Assembly (NCBI GenBank): GCA_033961575.1
Contig: CM066730.1
Coordinates: 116,711,523-116,775,522 of the forward strand
Reading direction: 5' to 3'
Source: Aselliscus stoliczkanus
Taxonomy: Eukaryota > Chordata > Mammalia > Chiroptera > Hipposideridae
Length of the DNA: 64,000 nucleotides
In this document: positions 29,017 through 41,097 of the stretch, piece after piece
Layout of the letters: every line of letters starts with the position of its first letter
Numbering within the stretch: the stretch's first letter is position 1
Translations under genes and position numbers: made by a program
The notes under the pieces: model-generated
Told to the model about the DNA's origin: nothing
The model's database searches: none
What the model saw: only the letters and a program-made list of their open reading frames with translations

Positions 29017-29471
29017 GGGCCGGCCGAGTGGTGCATTGGTTAAGCGCTGGTTTTGGGATGCCAGCGGCCCCGGTTCGGATCCCACATGAGGGCCAGTGAC
29101 ACTGCCCTCTACAGCTAACAACAGCTGGGCTGTGCGAGCCCCGGTGATGGTGTGGGCTGCAGCCCCTGCTGCAGTGGGCTGCCATAGGCTACAGTGAGTG
29201 GCCCGCAGCCAGCGTGAGTGGCTGGCAGCCAAGCGTGAGCTGCCAATAGCCGCAGTGAGCGACATCCAGAGGCCAACGACCGATCTGCCTCATCCGGGAA
29301 GAGCGCAATGACGATACCAACAGTGAAGCAACATCCTCCGCAACTAAACTGAAGAACAAAAAGACAGCAACTTGTCTGTTCCCCTTCCCCGATTCCCCAA
29401 CGCTGTTCCCCTCTACCAATTCCCCAATAAAAATCTTTAAAAAAAAAAAAAAAGAAAAAAAAAAAAAAAAA
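29017..29471 (+). mobile_element. Full-length long-form SINE
   Basis: Forward copy: head GGGCCGGCCGAGTGGTGCAT, B box GGTTCGGATCCCAC, GC-rich body, block CTGAAGAACAAAAAGACAGC, CCCCAATAAAAATCTTT and a long poly(A). Perfect target duplication AAGAAAACATGGA at 29004-29016 and 29472-29484. Minus-strand frames up to 146 aa inside it are artefacts. Confidence 0.95.
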
Positions 29472-30639
29472 AAGAAAACATGGAGTTGTACAAGTGCCTG
29501 AGCGCACATGAGCCAATATGCCTGTTTCCTTCCAGACGCCCACAGAGAAGGTCAACGGCTTATGCTAGAGACCAACCCCAGTGATGCTTCCTTTCAAGCT
29601 CTACGTATCTCCAGGGAACTCCTCCGCTGAGGATTACAAGTGGTAAACTCTAAACACTTCCTTAATGCATGGAACATATGAGGGGGCAAGAGGGCAGGAA
29701 ATCTCATCAGGGGTTTCCTCATCTCTTAAAGCAGGAGGCCAGGGGAGCCAGGCTGGGCATCAGTGGTGACAGAGAACTCTGGGAGCCCTTCAGGCTGACC
29801 ATGGAGCAGGGTACTGATCTGCACCCTGAGGAACACAGTGGGCAGCCTGGCACAGTTCACTGGAGGTTCGCCCTCTCAGTGTAGTCAGGGCCAAGCCATG
29901 GCCTTAGGTCAATCTACTCTAGCACCGTGACCCTGGACCAGCAAGACACTGTGTGGGGAAACATTCACATCCACAATCATTTCTGGACAGTGAGGCTGCC
30001 CAGCCTTATCTCTTATCTCCTATCTCCCAGAGTCCTATCTCTAGAGAAAATGCAGGCGAGCTTCCAGCCAGACTAACATGGACACTGCTTCCCTTGTCTT
30101 TCCTGGAGCAGGTCATGCTCCTGGGACAGCTTTTAAGGAACCACAGTAACGGACTGAGGAAGGAGTGGGTGGATCCACGATGCTGCTTGTACTAGACTTT
30201 TATCTCCCTTGCATAAGTGGCTCCATAGTCCATCTGGAGGAGATGAGCTTAAGGCAGATGAGGAAGGTGTGGGTGTGGGCAGGTCTGTGGTTAATAGAGT
30301 GATGACATGACTTCACCTCTCTCACACTTTTCTAGGCTTAAGGAGGCCCTGGCATTTAACCCTTCTACAAAATGTTCTCAGTTTTCACATTTGCATGATC
30401 GAGACAAAAGAATTACCATTTATTGTTCTGCATTAAAGCTGAAGCAGCTAAATAGGACAAAACCCATAGATGTATAGTTCTACCCCACTGACCTTTCTAA
30501 CGAATGGCAATTCATGTTCACAGCAGGCAGCTCTGAGGTGAGTTACTGAGACAGAGATGGGTACAAGCCAAGTGAGCTAATATCATCAACCAGTACCATC
30601 AAAAGGGTGTCTTAAAAAGCTAACTATTCAGCACCTTAC

Positions 30640-30960
30640 AACAATGTAGCCAAATAAATTCCAGATGGATGAAAAATTTAAATGTGAGAAACTAAGCCTG
30701 TAAAAGAACTAGAAAAACATATAGATGAATATTGATCTAATCCAAGACATAGAGAAGGGCTTTCTGAGTTTAAAGCTGCAAATAAACCATAAAAGAAAAA
30801 AATCAGGTTTACTACATAAAAATGAAAACAAAAAATTTCAGAGAATTAAGAATATAAGCAAAATTTTAAAGGTGCACTGGGAAAAAAAAGAATTACAACA
30901 TATATGACTGTCTTAGTATCCTTACTATATAAAACAAACAAACAAACAGAAAAACATTAC
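30640..30960 (+). mobile_element. L1 ORF2 fragment, decayed
   Basis: AAATTCCAGATGGATGAAAA and CTACATAAAAATGAAAACA are L1 ORF2 C-terminal region signatures in sense direction. The reading frame is broken. Confidence 0.6.
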
Positions 30961-31084
30961 AAGTTCTTGAAGGGTGAGCCAATGACAAGGCTAAATTATC
31001 TGTGTCTCTATATTTCATGTACATGGCAAGGTTCCTGGCAAATAGCAAACACTCAAAAAATAGTATATATATATTTAAAGCTAT

Positions 31085-31230
31085 ATGTGGTTGAATGCCT
31101 ACTATGTGTGTGTATTATTGCTACTCATCTCAACAAACTTACAGCTTACAAATCAGGATTTCCATTTTACCAAAGAGGAAACTGAGCACAGAGTAGGTGG
31201 CAGAGCCTGGCTTCCAATCCAAAGCTTGCG
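31085..31230 (-). mobile_element. MIR SINE fossil, antisense
   Basis: CCATTTTACCAAAGAGGAAA, CTGAGCACAGAGTAGGTGG and AGAGCCTGGCTTCCAATCC match antisense MIR. Confidence 0.65.
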
Positions 31231-32369
31231 ACCCCAAAGCCCTCCCCCATCTTCCTTTTCTGCTGCCTGCCTTCTAAATAATGCTTACTGCATAGAATTG
31301 AAAGGCAGATGAAAAAAAAAAAAATGTTTAACCTGCTTAATGAGAAATGTGACTTCTAATTTCAAACAGCACCTCATAAAGCAACATTCCTTGATCTCAC
31401 ACAATGCTGGTGCTAATGGAAAAGAATGCTATCTTTGTGGGGGAGTTGAAAGCTCCATAGAAGGTCCCAGCTCTAACAATAAATTGCCAAGTGATTTAGA
31501 CAAGGTGTTAAGCTGCTCCAAGCCTCGGAATCCTTATCTGTCTACAGGGATAATAACATTGAGAGTACAGAGGGGTTAAGTAACTTGTACAAGGTCATCC
31601 AATAGTAACCACCAGAGCTGGAGCTCAGACTGAGGCAGCCCATCTTTACAGATGAATAGTTCACAAGGCTGATGTCATGTCTAGGGGATAATGGATGTGA
31701 GCAAGCTTTGAAAAGGATAAACTGTACATATTGGTGAATAGAGATAAAACTTAACGTTATAAGCCTGTTTGTGTGTGTGTGCAAGAATTGTAAAAGAATG
31801 AGCTTGATAGGGACATCTCAGATGTCTAGGCGTGTCCTTCTTGACCACGTATCTATTTTTAATTTCTGTGGCTTAAAACATATGCTGGCAGGTTGATCAT
31901 CCCCTCCGTTCCATACCCTTTAGGAAAACCAGCTTGGTAGTACTGATGAATGAATCAAAGTCAACAATCCCACAGTTAGAATCTATCCAACTAGCTCCTT
32001 AAAAAAAAAGAAAGAAAAGAAAATGAAACTCAAACAGGCAATTGCACCAATTGGGGTGGAGTTTCTGGCATGTGCAGTAATGAATCACCAAGTAATAGTG
32101 ATTGAAAAGAGATAGCTACCCCATGAAACCTTGACCCAGCGTCTCTTTCATCCCATTAGCCTGAAGCCAGGAAAGTGGGTGTTAATAATGTGTTTTAATA
32201 TTACTCATGTACTTTTCATGCCTCGGTGCAGTATTTGATCCTTGACAAAGTCAGCAATTGTATGTGCATCTCAATTAGTGTACCTTTCTGGAAATGCCCT
32301 TCAAATTCTCTGTCTCTTTAATTTATATAATTTATTTTTTCTGAACCATTTGAGAGAAGATTGACTGTA

Positions 32370-32830
32370 TCATGTCCCTTTATGCCTTAATACTTCAGTT
32401 TGTATTTCCTAGGATTAAGAATATAGTCCCTTACAAAATCAGGGAATTTAACATAGATACAATGCTGTTATCAAATCTGCACTTCATAGTTCAGTTTCAT
32501 CAATTGTCTCAATAACTCTCTTTATAGCGTTCTTTCCTGTCTGGTACAGGATCCAATCCAGGGTCACTGCTGAATTTAGTTGTCATACCTCCTTAGTTTC
32601 CTTTCATCTGGACTACTTCCTCAGTCTTTCTTTGTTTTTGTGACACAAAGATTTTTTAAAAATACTGGTCATTATTTTACATATAGCCCTTTAATTTGAA
32701 TTTGTTGATCTTTTCTTGTGATTAGATTGATTCAGATAATGCATTTTTGGCCAGAATTCCACAGAAAACTTGTGGTGTCCTTCTCAGGGTATCATATCCA
32801 GAGGCACATGATATGGTCTGCCCCTCATGG
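32370..32830 (-). mobile_element. Old L1 3' UTR-like sequence, antisense
   Basis: AGGATCCAATCCAGGGTCAC, GTCATACCTCCTTAGTTTCC and TCAGGGTATCATATCCAGAG are recurring phrases of old (L1M type) 3' UTRs read antisense. Confidence 0.55.
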
Positions 32831-33053
32831 GTGATCGCCCAGTTAAGATGTTGTCTAGTTTCTCCATCACTGTGGTGGCCATAAAAACGCAGAGCTCAGA
32901 TCCTCTGAGATAAGAAACATAACTGATCGCTGCCCCAGCTGCTGTGCTCAGAATCCTTCTATGTGGAGATTGCACTTCCCACTGGCTGCTCCCAGCCAAG
33001 GAGTGAATACAACAGCAATACTAAGGCAAACCCATTCCTGCCAGACAGAGAGG

Positions 33054-33067
33054 GAGCCCTCTGCTGG
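33054..33067 (-). promoter_or_regulatory. CTCF-like motif, minus strand
   Basis: The reverse complement CCAGCAGAGGGCTC matches CCASYAGRKGGCRS at 13 of 14 positions. It lies between MCOLN2 and the inferred LPAR3 promoter, where a domain boundary would be plausible. Motif only. Confidence 0.35.
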
Positions 33068-34394
33068 ATTCCCCTTTAGCCTGGCTGAATCCCTTTTAGA
33101 TCTGTGCTGTAGCTAAGAGTCTTCTATTCAACATTCCATCTTTTCCTCTCTCTCCTTCAGGGGGTCAGACCTGCAACACAGCCTGACAGCCTTCTCTTCC
33201 TCCCCTGGTTCATTCCCCCTTTATCCTCATGGGAGCTCCCCCCAAATTATCTTGCATTTCCAATCCTGCCTTGGCGTCTGCTTCTTGGAGGGTCAGAACT
33301 AACACAAAGTGATACCAAAAGAGGAAAGCAAAAACAAGTGGTAAGATGGAGATGTGGGACTGGTTTACTAATTACTAGTGGGTGAAGAGGATGCTGTTCT
33401 GAGAGGTAGATGGGGCACAAATAGTCCCTGATACAAGGCGGTGATGCAGTTGCCAAAGGTTCTGCTGGTGGTAACCTGGGAAAGTGTCCTGGTGGTGGGG
33501 AACACCATTGCAGCTGCAATGATTCAGGATAGTTCAGGTATTTGGAAGGTGCTTACAAACACAGTAGAGTTGGCTCATTACTTCTAAGTTGATTGACACT
33601 GCAGAGGGATGAGAAACTGAGGGCTGAGAAGTAGTTGCAGGTGAAATGTGAGAACCTGAGTTCTCAGTGGCAGCTTACAAGGATGCCCTGATCTCAAGAG
33701 CAGGCAGACTGAGCAATAGACTAAAGACTCTGGTTAGTAGACTTTCTTACCCCTTTATTAGATGAGAAGAGAAACGAAGTAACTTGCTTTTTACTCACTC
33801 AGCTTTTTGACAGGTCTCCCTACATTCAGAGCCCTTACTCCTACAATTACATTTGTGTGGGTCCATAGATTCTACAGAAGAAGGCCTTGGCCTTGGGAGG
33901 GAACATTGCCATATCATGTCCACAGCATATTGCATCTAATTCCCATTTCACTACAATTTTGATGAATTTTTTTGTTGGTTTGTTTTTTGCAAATCCATGT
34001 TCTCCACCTCAAGAATTCTGGGTTACATAAGTAACAGTAATGGCTCAAACTGTAGCAATGCATGGCAAGAGACTCTACTCATGCTTACAAGAGCTACAAA
34101 ACCCATTAATAAGGAAACACATTTCTTTAAACACTAAAAAGAATTTTTCTTCCCTTTGGGTATATGCATAGCTCTAGTTGTGTGTCTCTAGTGAGAGAAA
34201 GATGAATGGGGAGAACTGTAACTGGGCCAGGATTTGATTATATTTGTGTAAATATATAAGTGGGAGTCATTTTACTCTTAAAGATTAGAAAAAGCACAGT
34301 AACAGATAATTGAGACTTTATTACAGGCTTGTTCAAGAAACGGTGAGGAAAGGTTTTTAATAGTAACAATCCATTTTAGGACCATGGATGCATA

Positions 34395-34520
34395 ATCATA
34401 CCTTACATTTACAGAGCGCTAAAATGTTTGCAAAGGGCTTTCATGTGTATTATTTAGTTTTATTCTCACAATAATCCTGCACTACATAGAGTAAGTTTCA
34501 TTATCTCCATCTTACATATG
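34395..34520 (-). mobile_element. MIR-like fragment, antisense
   Basis: TTTACAGAGCGCTAAAATG and TTTTATTCTCACAATAATCC resemble antisense MIR. Confidence 0.55.
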
Positions 34521-35039
34521 GTATTGTATATTCTTTCACCAACAAAAAAAACTGAATGAAGGAAGTTTATTGAAATGCCCATGCATTATAAGAGATGTAT
34601 CTGAAACCTGGCATAAGAGGAACTCAGTTTCTGAAACTACCTACTGTTCTGCCTGGAAACTTTCATTTCTTTTATAATGTTTAATATTTAATATAATTGC
34701 TAATATACTGGAGTCAGTGCTGCCAGCCTGCAGAGAACACTCACTTAAATCTACAATTCCTTTTGCTGCACTTTGCAATTGGGATATAATAAATAAAATA
34801 ACATGAGCACTCAACATGAATTCTTTTCCTTTGACATCACTAAAAATTTTAAGAAGCTTTAAACCCTTTAGCTAGGCCATGGGGTTAATTGAAAGGGGAA
34901 GAGAAAAGAACCAAACTCACTAATTCTAAATCTGATCTATTTGGGAGGTGGGACAGGAAGGTGTTATTATTTCCCAGTAGGAATGCTTCTCTAAAGGTTG
35001 CGATGGAAGTGAGAAAGTAGTTTTATAGACAAAACTGCT

Positions 35040-37515
35040 TTTTGGCAAAGTATCTTTTAGGAGTGTTATTTCTTTTATATAGGTGGTGGGTCTCCTTATC
35101 CCAAATTACACTTTTTGCCTTATGGTCTCTTGTTTGATATTAATAGAGTTACATAGGCTTTCGTTGGGTTAGTATTTGCTTAGTCTATATTTGTTATCAT
35201 TATGAGTAAATATATCTCATTTGTATAGTGTGTAGCTGGAGATGTTGCTTCTATTTGAGTATAGTATCCCTATTTGAATTGAATAGTTTATTTAGTTTAC
35301 ATTGTTGTGATAACAGATATATTTGGACTTATTTCTACAATGTTAATTTGTCTTTTCCATATATCATGCTCTTTTTTTTTCTTGTGTCTTTCTCCCGGCT
35401 CCCTTACTTCTATTGCATTAATGGAGTTTTTCATTATTCCCTTCTATTTGTTTTCGTTCAGTATACACTCTTAACTTTTTACCTGTGTTAGAAAAATCTA
35501 AAGTTAATCAAAATCTCTATGCTACTCTTTCAAAACATGAGAAAAAGTCTTAGATCTTTTGCCTCAGATCACCCTTATTCTCCATTTACTTTCTGTCTTA
35601 TGTGTTTTTTTGTTTTGTTTTCTTTTCTTTTAAGATTTTCATTGGGGAATTAGGGGAGAGGAACAGACAAGTTGCTGTCCTTTTGTTCTTCAGTCTAGTT
35701 GTGGAGGACGTGGCTTCACTGGCCCACATTGATATCATCATTGCGCTCTTCCTGGGTGAGGCAGATTGGTCACCGGCCTCTGAACAGCTGTTCACGGAGG
35801 CTCTTGGTAGCTCACGCTGGCTGCCGGCCACTCACTGTAGCCTATGGCAGCCCACTGCAGCAGGGGCTGCAGCCTACACCATCGCCAGGACTCACGCAGC
35901 CCAGCTCCAAGTGGAGCCGTTGTTCACCATCTTAGCTGTAGAGGACAGTGTCAGTGGCCCTCATATGTGGGATCTGAACCGGGGCTGCTAGCATCCCAAG
36001 CCAGCTCATAACCAAAGCATCTCTCGGCCGCCCCTTATATATTTTTCTTGTCTAGTATTTTAGATCCTTTTATCCATCTCCCTTCCCTCATTAACTGTTA
36101 TTTTTACTCATTGTCTGGTACAGGCAATATTTATTCAGATTTACTCATGTTTTTTACCACTTACCTTAGTAAAAAATGCTCTTTTGCAAACCACTTCTTC
36201 TTTCTGGGTTCAATTTCCTTCTTTCTTTCACAGCTCTTTTGAGTCAGTCTTCATCTGAAAAACAACTTTATTTCACCCTCAGTTTTCAATTAATTCTTTA
36301 GCTGGAAATGAAATCCTTTGTTGCCCACTTCAACACTTTGGTAATGATATTCCATTTTCTACTGGTCTCTATCGTCGTTGAGAAATGTCATCAGTCTAAG
36401 TAATCTGTGTCCTCACTGGTTGCTTTTAAGAGTTTTTCATCTTTAATACTTCGTTCTGTGTATTTTAAATATTTAATTGTTTGAGGTCATTGTGGTTCTT
36501 GAATCAAAATATACATGTCTTTCTCCAATTCTGAAAAATACTGAGCCATTTGTTTTTTTAAAATATTATTTCCTTGTGTCATTATCTCTCTTGTATTGCT
36601 TTCTGAAACTCTGATTAGAAACATACAGGTGTATGTTTAAACAGCCAAATAAATTTTCAAAATTGTTATACCATTTGATACAACTCCTAGTTGGTTCACT
36701 TTTTGCCACCATTTGGTATTATTATTAGTCTTTTTAATTTTAGTCATTATCATTTGTGTGAAGTGGTATCTCATGACAGTTTTAATGTGTATTTCCCCAA
36801 AGAATTCTGATCTTTTCATGTGCTTACTAGCCATTCATTTATATACTTTTGTGAAGTATCTGTTCAAGTATGTTGTTTATTTTTAAATTGGGCTTTCTTT
36901 TTATTATTGATATATAATCTTTGCATATTCCAGATACAAGTCCTTTGTCAAATACATGTGGAACAAATATTTTATTCTCAGTCTATGGTTTGCATTTTCA
37001 TTTTCTTAATGATATCTTTTGAGGAGCAGAAGTTTATAATTTTGAAGTCCAATTTATTAATGTCTTTCTCTACTGTTAGTGCTCTTTGTTTTCAGTCTAA
37101 TAAATATTTTTGCCTATATTATTATTGCCTCCTATATTTTCTTCTAGAAGCTTTATAATTTTAGCTTTTTTTCATAGATCTGTGATTCATTGCAAGATAA
37201 GTTTTGGCACGAGGTTCAGTTTTTTAGAGATGAAAGTACATTTTTATTAATTTATTTTTAATTATAATGGATATACAGTATTATATTAGTTTCAAGTGTA
37301 CAACATAGCAATCCAGCATTTATTTACTTTACAAAGTGATTACCACAATAAGTCTAATAGCCATCTGTCAGTGTACATAGTTATTATGATGTTATTGACT
37401 TTCTTCTTTATGCTGTATACTATATCTCCATGATTTATTTTATAACTGTAAGTTTGTACTTCCTTATTCCCTCTGCTTTTATCATCCCTCCTTGGAGTTC
37501 ATTTTTGTTTTCCAC
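35040..37515 (-). mobile_element. Antisense L1 3' UTR remnants (mosaic), interrupted by a SINE
   Basis: AT-rich antisense L1 sequence: old 3'-UTR phrases in 35040-35600 and 36035-36620, another piece to about 37220, and a younger L1 3' end at about 37225-37515 (GGATATACAGTATTATATTA, TTTCAAGTGTACAACATAGC). Split by the SINE at 35612-36033. No intact frame. Confidence 0.65.
35612..36033 (-). mobile_element. Long-form SINE, antisense
   Basis: Antisense: TTTTAAGATTTTCATTGGGG tail, block TTTTGTTCTTCAGTCTAG, GC-rich body and head ending TCTCGGCCGCCCC. The flanking duplication is weak (TTATGTGTTTTT and TTATATATTTTT). Confidence 0.88.
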
Positions 37516-37530
37516 AAAAATATCTAATTG

Positions 37531-37977
37531 GACCGGCCGAGTGGCGCATTGGTTAAGAGCTGGTTTTGGGATGCCAGCGGCCCCGGTTCGGATCCCACAT
37601 GTGAGGGCCAGTGACACTGCCCTCTACAGCTAACAACAGCTCCACCTGGAGCTGGGCTATGTGAGCCCCGACGATGGTGTAGGCTGCAGCCCCCGCTGCA
37701 GTGGGCTGCCATAGGCTACAGTGAGTGGCCGGCAGCCAGCGTGAGTGGCCGGCAGCCAGAGTGAGCTGCCAATAGCTGTGGTGAGCGACCATCCAGAGGC
37801 CGGCAACCCATCTGCCTCATCGGGAAGAGCGCAATGACGATACCAATGTGGGCCAGTGAAGCAACGTCCTCCGCAACTAGACTGAAGAACAAAAGGACAG
37901 CAACTTGTCTGTTCCCCTTCCCCAATTCCCCAACGTTGTTCCCCTCCCCCAATTCCCCAATAAAATCTAAAAAAAAA
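37531..37977 (+). mobile_element. Full-length long-form SINE
   Basis: Head GACCGGCCGAGTGGCGCATT, B box GGTTCGGATCCCAC, body with repeated AGTGGCCGGCAGCC, block AGACTGAAGAACAAAAGGAC, CCCCAATAAAATCT and poly(A). Duplication AAAAATATCTAATTG (37516) and AAAAATATCTCATTG (37978). Inserted between L1 remnants. Confidence 0.95.
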
Positions 37978-38009
37978 AAAAATATCTCATTGGTCTGGTG
38001 CCAGTTTTT

Positions 38010-40600
38010 GAAAGACTGTACTTTCTCCATTGAATTATCTTGACACCTTGTTGAAAATCGATTGACTATGAAAATCAATTGACTATTTCTGGACTCTGTG
38101 CCATTGGTCTGCTTATCTAATCCTGCATCAATATTATACTATCTTAATTATTGTAATTTTATAGTCTAAAATCAAGTAATATAACTCCTCCAAATTTAAT
38201 CTTTTTACAAAACTGTTTTGGCAATTTTAGGTCCTTTGCTTTTTCATATAAATTTAGAATCAACTTGTCAATTTCTACAAAAAAGCCTGGTAGGATTTTG
38301 ATTGGGATAGCATTGATTATAGAGATTAAATTAAAATGAATTAAAATCTTAACAACCCATCAATATGATATAGCTCTCCATTTATTTCTAATCTAGATAA
38401 TTTTTTATTTAATTTAATTGCCTTTTTGCACAGCTGGAATTTCTAAAGAATGTCTAGTAGAAGTAATGAAAATGAATATTCTTGCTTTGTTCCTGATCTC
38501 TGGGGTAAAGTGTTCAATATTTTTCCATTAAGTATGATGTTAGCAGTCCGTTTTTCATAGATGCCCATTATAGATTAAGGAAATTTGTTTTCATTTCTAG
38601 TTTGCTAAGAATTTTGTTAAAGTCATAACTTTTGTCAAGTACATTTCCTGCATTAATTGAAATTATCACATTTTTTCTTCTTATTTTGGTAATATGAATT
38701 ACTTTGACTGATTTTTCAAATGTTGAACCAACCTTGCATTCAGGAGATAAATGTCAGTTGGTCATGATTTGTTATTGGTATATGTTGCTAGATTTGATTT
38801 GCTATTTTTTTGAGGATTCCTTTTTTATATTCATGAATGATATTGGACTGTAATTTTTCTTTCTTGTAAACTTTTTGTCAGGTTTTGCTATTAAAGCTAT
38901 TTGGGCTTCATAAAATAATTAATGAAGTTTTTCCTTCTCTGCTTTCTCAAAAAACTTATATAAGATGAATATTATTTTCTCCTTAAATATTTGATAGAAT
39001 TCACCAATGAAGCCATCTGGACCTGGAATCCTCTTTGTGAGAAGGTTTTAAATTATGTATTCATTTTCATTGATAGGGATAGCACTGCTTAGACTTCCTA
39101 TTGCTTTTTCTGTCAGTTTTGGTTGCCATTTTTTTAAAGAAATGTTTTCCTTTTCATCTAAATTATCAAATTTATTAGCAGTTGTTCTAATATTATTTTA
39201 TTATCTTTCTGATGTATGCAGGATTGATAATGATGATACTTTTTTATTCTTGATCTTGGCAATTTGTGTTTTTTTCCCCTAATCTTGACCTATCTACAAT
39301 GGGGCTATCAGTTTTATTAATCTTTTTAACAGATCAGCTTAGTTTTCCTTGATTTGTGTATTGTTTGTTTTCTATGTCATTGTTTTCCATTCTTATTATT
39401 ATTTCCTTTTTCTACTTACTTTAATTTTACTTTGCTTTTCTTTTTCTAGTTTCTTAAGGTAGAAATTAAATCATTGCTTTTTAAATTTTATTTCTTTCCA
39501 ATATAAACATTTAAAGATGTAAACATCCCTCTAAGTATTGCAGCCTATGAATTTTGATATGTAATGTTTTCATTATCATTCAGTTAAAATATTTTCTAAA
39601 TTCTCTTATGATTTCTTCTTTGACCCACAGGTTATTTTTATGTGTGCTCCTTAATTTCCAAAAAACCAGGGGTGCCAAAAAAATGTACACACATGACTTG
39701 TATTCATCTTTTGTTATCTATATATTGAGTATTACAATTTTAACACAGTTTTTCCCTTTCTTAAAATAGATAAACATTTTTTTTGGTACCCTCTGTATTT
39801 GGAGGTTCTCTAGATACCTTTTTGTTATTGACTTCTAATTTATCGCTATTTGGCCAAAGAATTAATTTCTGTCCTCTTAGATTTGTTGAAACTTGTTTTA
39901 TGATTCATGATATGGTCTATCTTGTGGATAGTTACATGTTCACTTAAAAACATATATGTTCTGTAGTTGATAGATATGTTTCATAAATGCCAATTAGATC
40001 AAGTTCTTTGATAATATTGTTCAAATAATCTATAACCTAATTTTTTGTCTACCTATCCTATAAATTATGAGAAACAGATGTTAAAATCTCCAACTATGAG
40101 TGTGGATTTGTCTATTTCTCCTATTAATTCTGTTACATTTTATTTCAGATATGTTGAAGGACTGTTATCTGATGAGTTGGCTCTTCTCATTATGAAATAA
40201 CCTTAATTTTTTTTCTAGTAATAAAGTCATTTTTAAAATTTCTATAGTATACGCTCTCTTTTAATTTTTGCTTCATTTGGAGGTAGGTGTCTTTATTCCA
40301 TTTATAGTGGTAGAGACTGAGTAAAACTGGCCAATTTTGTACAACTAGTAAATATGGTAGAACATACTCAAGTTTTTGAACACGACAGCAAATCTTAGCA
40401 GTCATAGGTACTTTAATTCATTCAATTGTCTATAATACAGTCCTATAACATGTCTTAGTTTTATCCTTTTTGTTTTTATAACTTTTTACTTGTGTGCTTA
40501 TTCTTACACACCTGGGCCACATTCTTTTTGCTAATACTTATACTTTCCTCCTCATTGCTATTTGCCTCCACAATATCTGTTCCCATCACAACAAAATAAT
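38010..40600 (-). mobile_element. Antisense L1 ORF2 remnant, about 2.3 kb or more
   Basis: Running left to right the sequence goes from ORF2 C-terminus towards its endonuclease part: GCCATCTGGACCTGGAATCC (reverse transcriptase region), TTGACCCACAGGTTATTTTT, ATGATATGGTCTATCTTGTG, TGTTAAAATCTCCAACTATG. Frames are broken. A mariner element interrupts it at 39666-39795. The right limit is uncertain. Confidence 0.8.
39666..39795. mobile_element. Non-autonomous mariner element (MITE) within L1
   Basis: Ends CCAGGGGTGCCAAAAAAATG and GGTACCCTCTG with AT-rich inverted repeats, 130 bp, TA at right (39796-39797) and AA at left. It splits an L1 phrase (TTAATTTCCAAA / TTTGGAGGTTCTCTAG). Confidence 0.88.
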
Positions 40601-40641
40601 CAAAGTAAGCATGTCCCGGTAATTAAAAGGAAACTAAGATT

Positions 40642-41079
40642 TTTTAATTTTTTTTTTAAAGATTTTATTGGGGAATTGGGGGTGTGGAACAGCATTGGGG
40701 AATTGGGGAAGGGGAATAGACAAGTGTCTGTCTTTTTGTTCTTCAGTCTAGTTGCAGAGGATGTTGCTTCACTGGCCCATGTTGGTATCATCATTGCACT
40801 CTTCCTGGATGAGGCAGATGGGTCACTGGCCTCTGGATGTCGCTCACTGTGGCTATTGGCAGCTCACGCTGGCTGCCGGCCGCTCACTGTAGCCTATGGC
40901 ATCCCACTGCAGCAGTGGCTGCAGCCTACACCGTCGCCGGGGCTCGCACTGCCCAACTTCAGGTGGAGCTGTTGTTAGCTGTAGAGGGCAGTGTCACTGG
41001 CCCTCATATGTGGGATCCGAACTGGGGCCGCTGGCATCCCAAAACCAGCTTTTAACCAATGTGCCACTCGGCTGGCCCC
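40642..41079 (-). mobile_element. Full-length long-form SINE, antisense
   Basis: Perfect 18-bp target duplication AAAAGGAAACTAAGATTT at 40624-40641 and 41080-41097. Internal order is as in the copy at 9301: AAAGATTTTATTGGGGAA tail, GC-rich body, head ending CACTCGGCTGGCC. Probably one of the younger copies. Confidence 0.96.
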
Positions 41080-41097
41080 AAAAGGAAACTAAGATTT

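Larger units (their letters stand above)
29485..34980. other. Intergenic, old repeats only
   Basis: Holds a forward L1 ORF2-like fragment (about 30640-30960), antisense L1 3'-UTR-like sequence (about 32370-32830), MIR-like pieces (31085-31230, about 31480-31620, 34395-34520) and a CTCF-like motif (33054-33067). No exon-like frame is supported. Nothing is recognised in 29490-30630 and 33070-34390. Confidence 0.5.
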
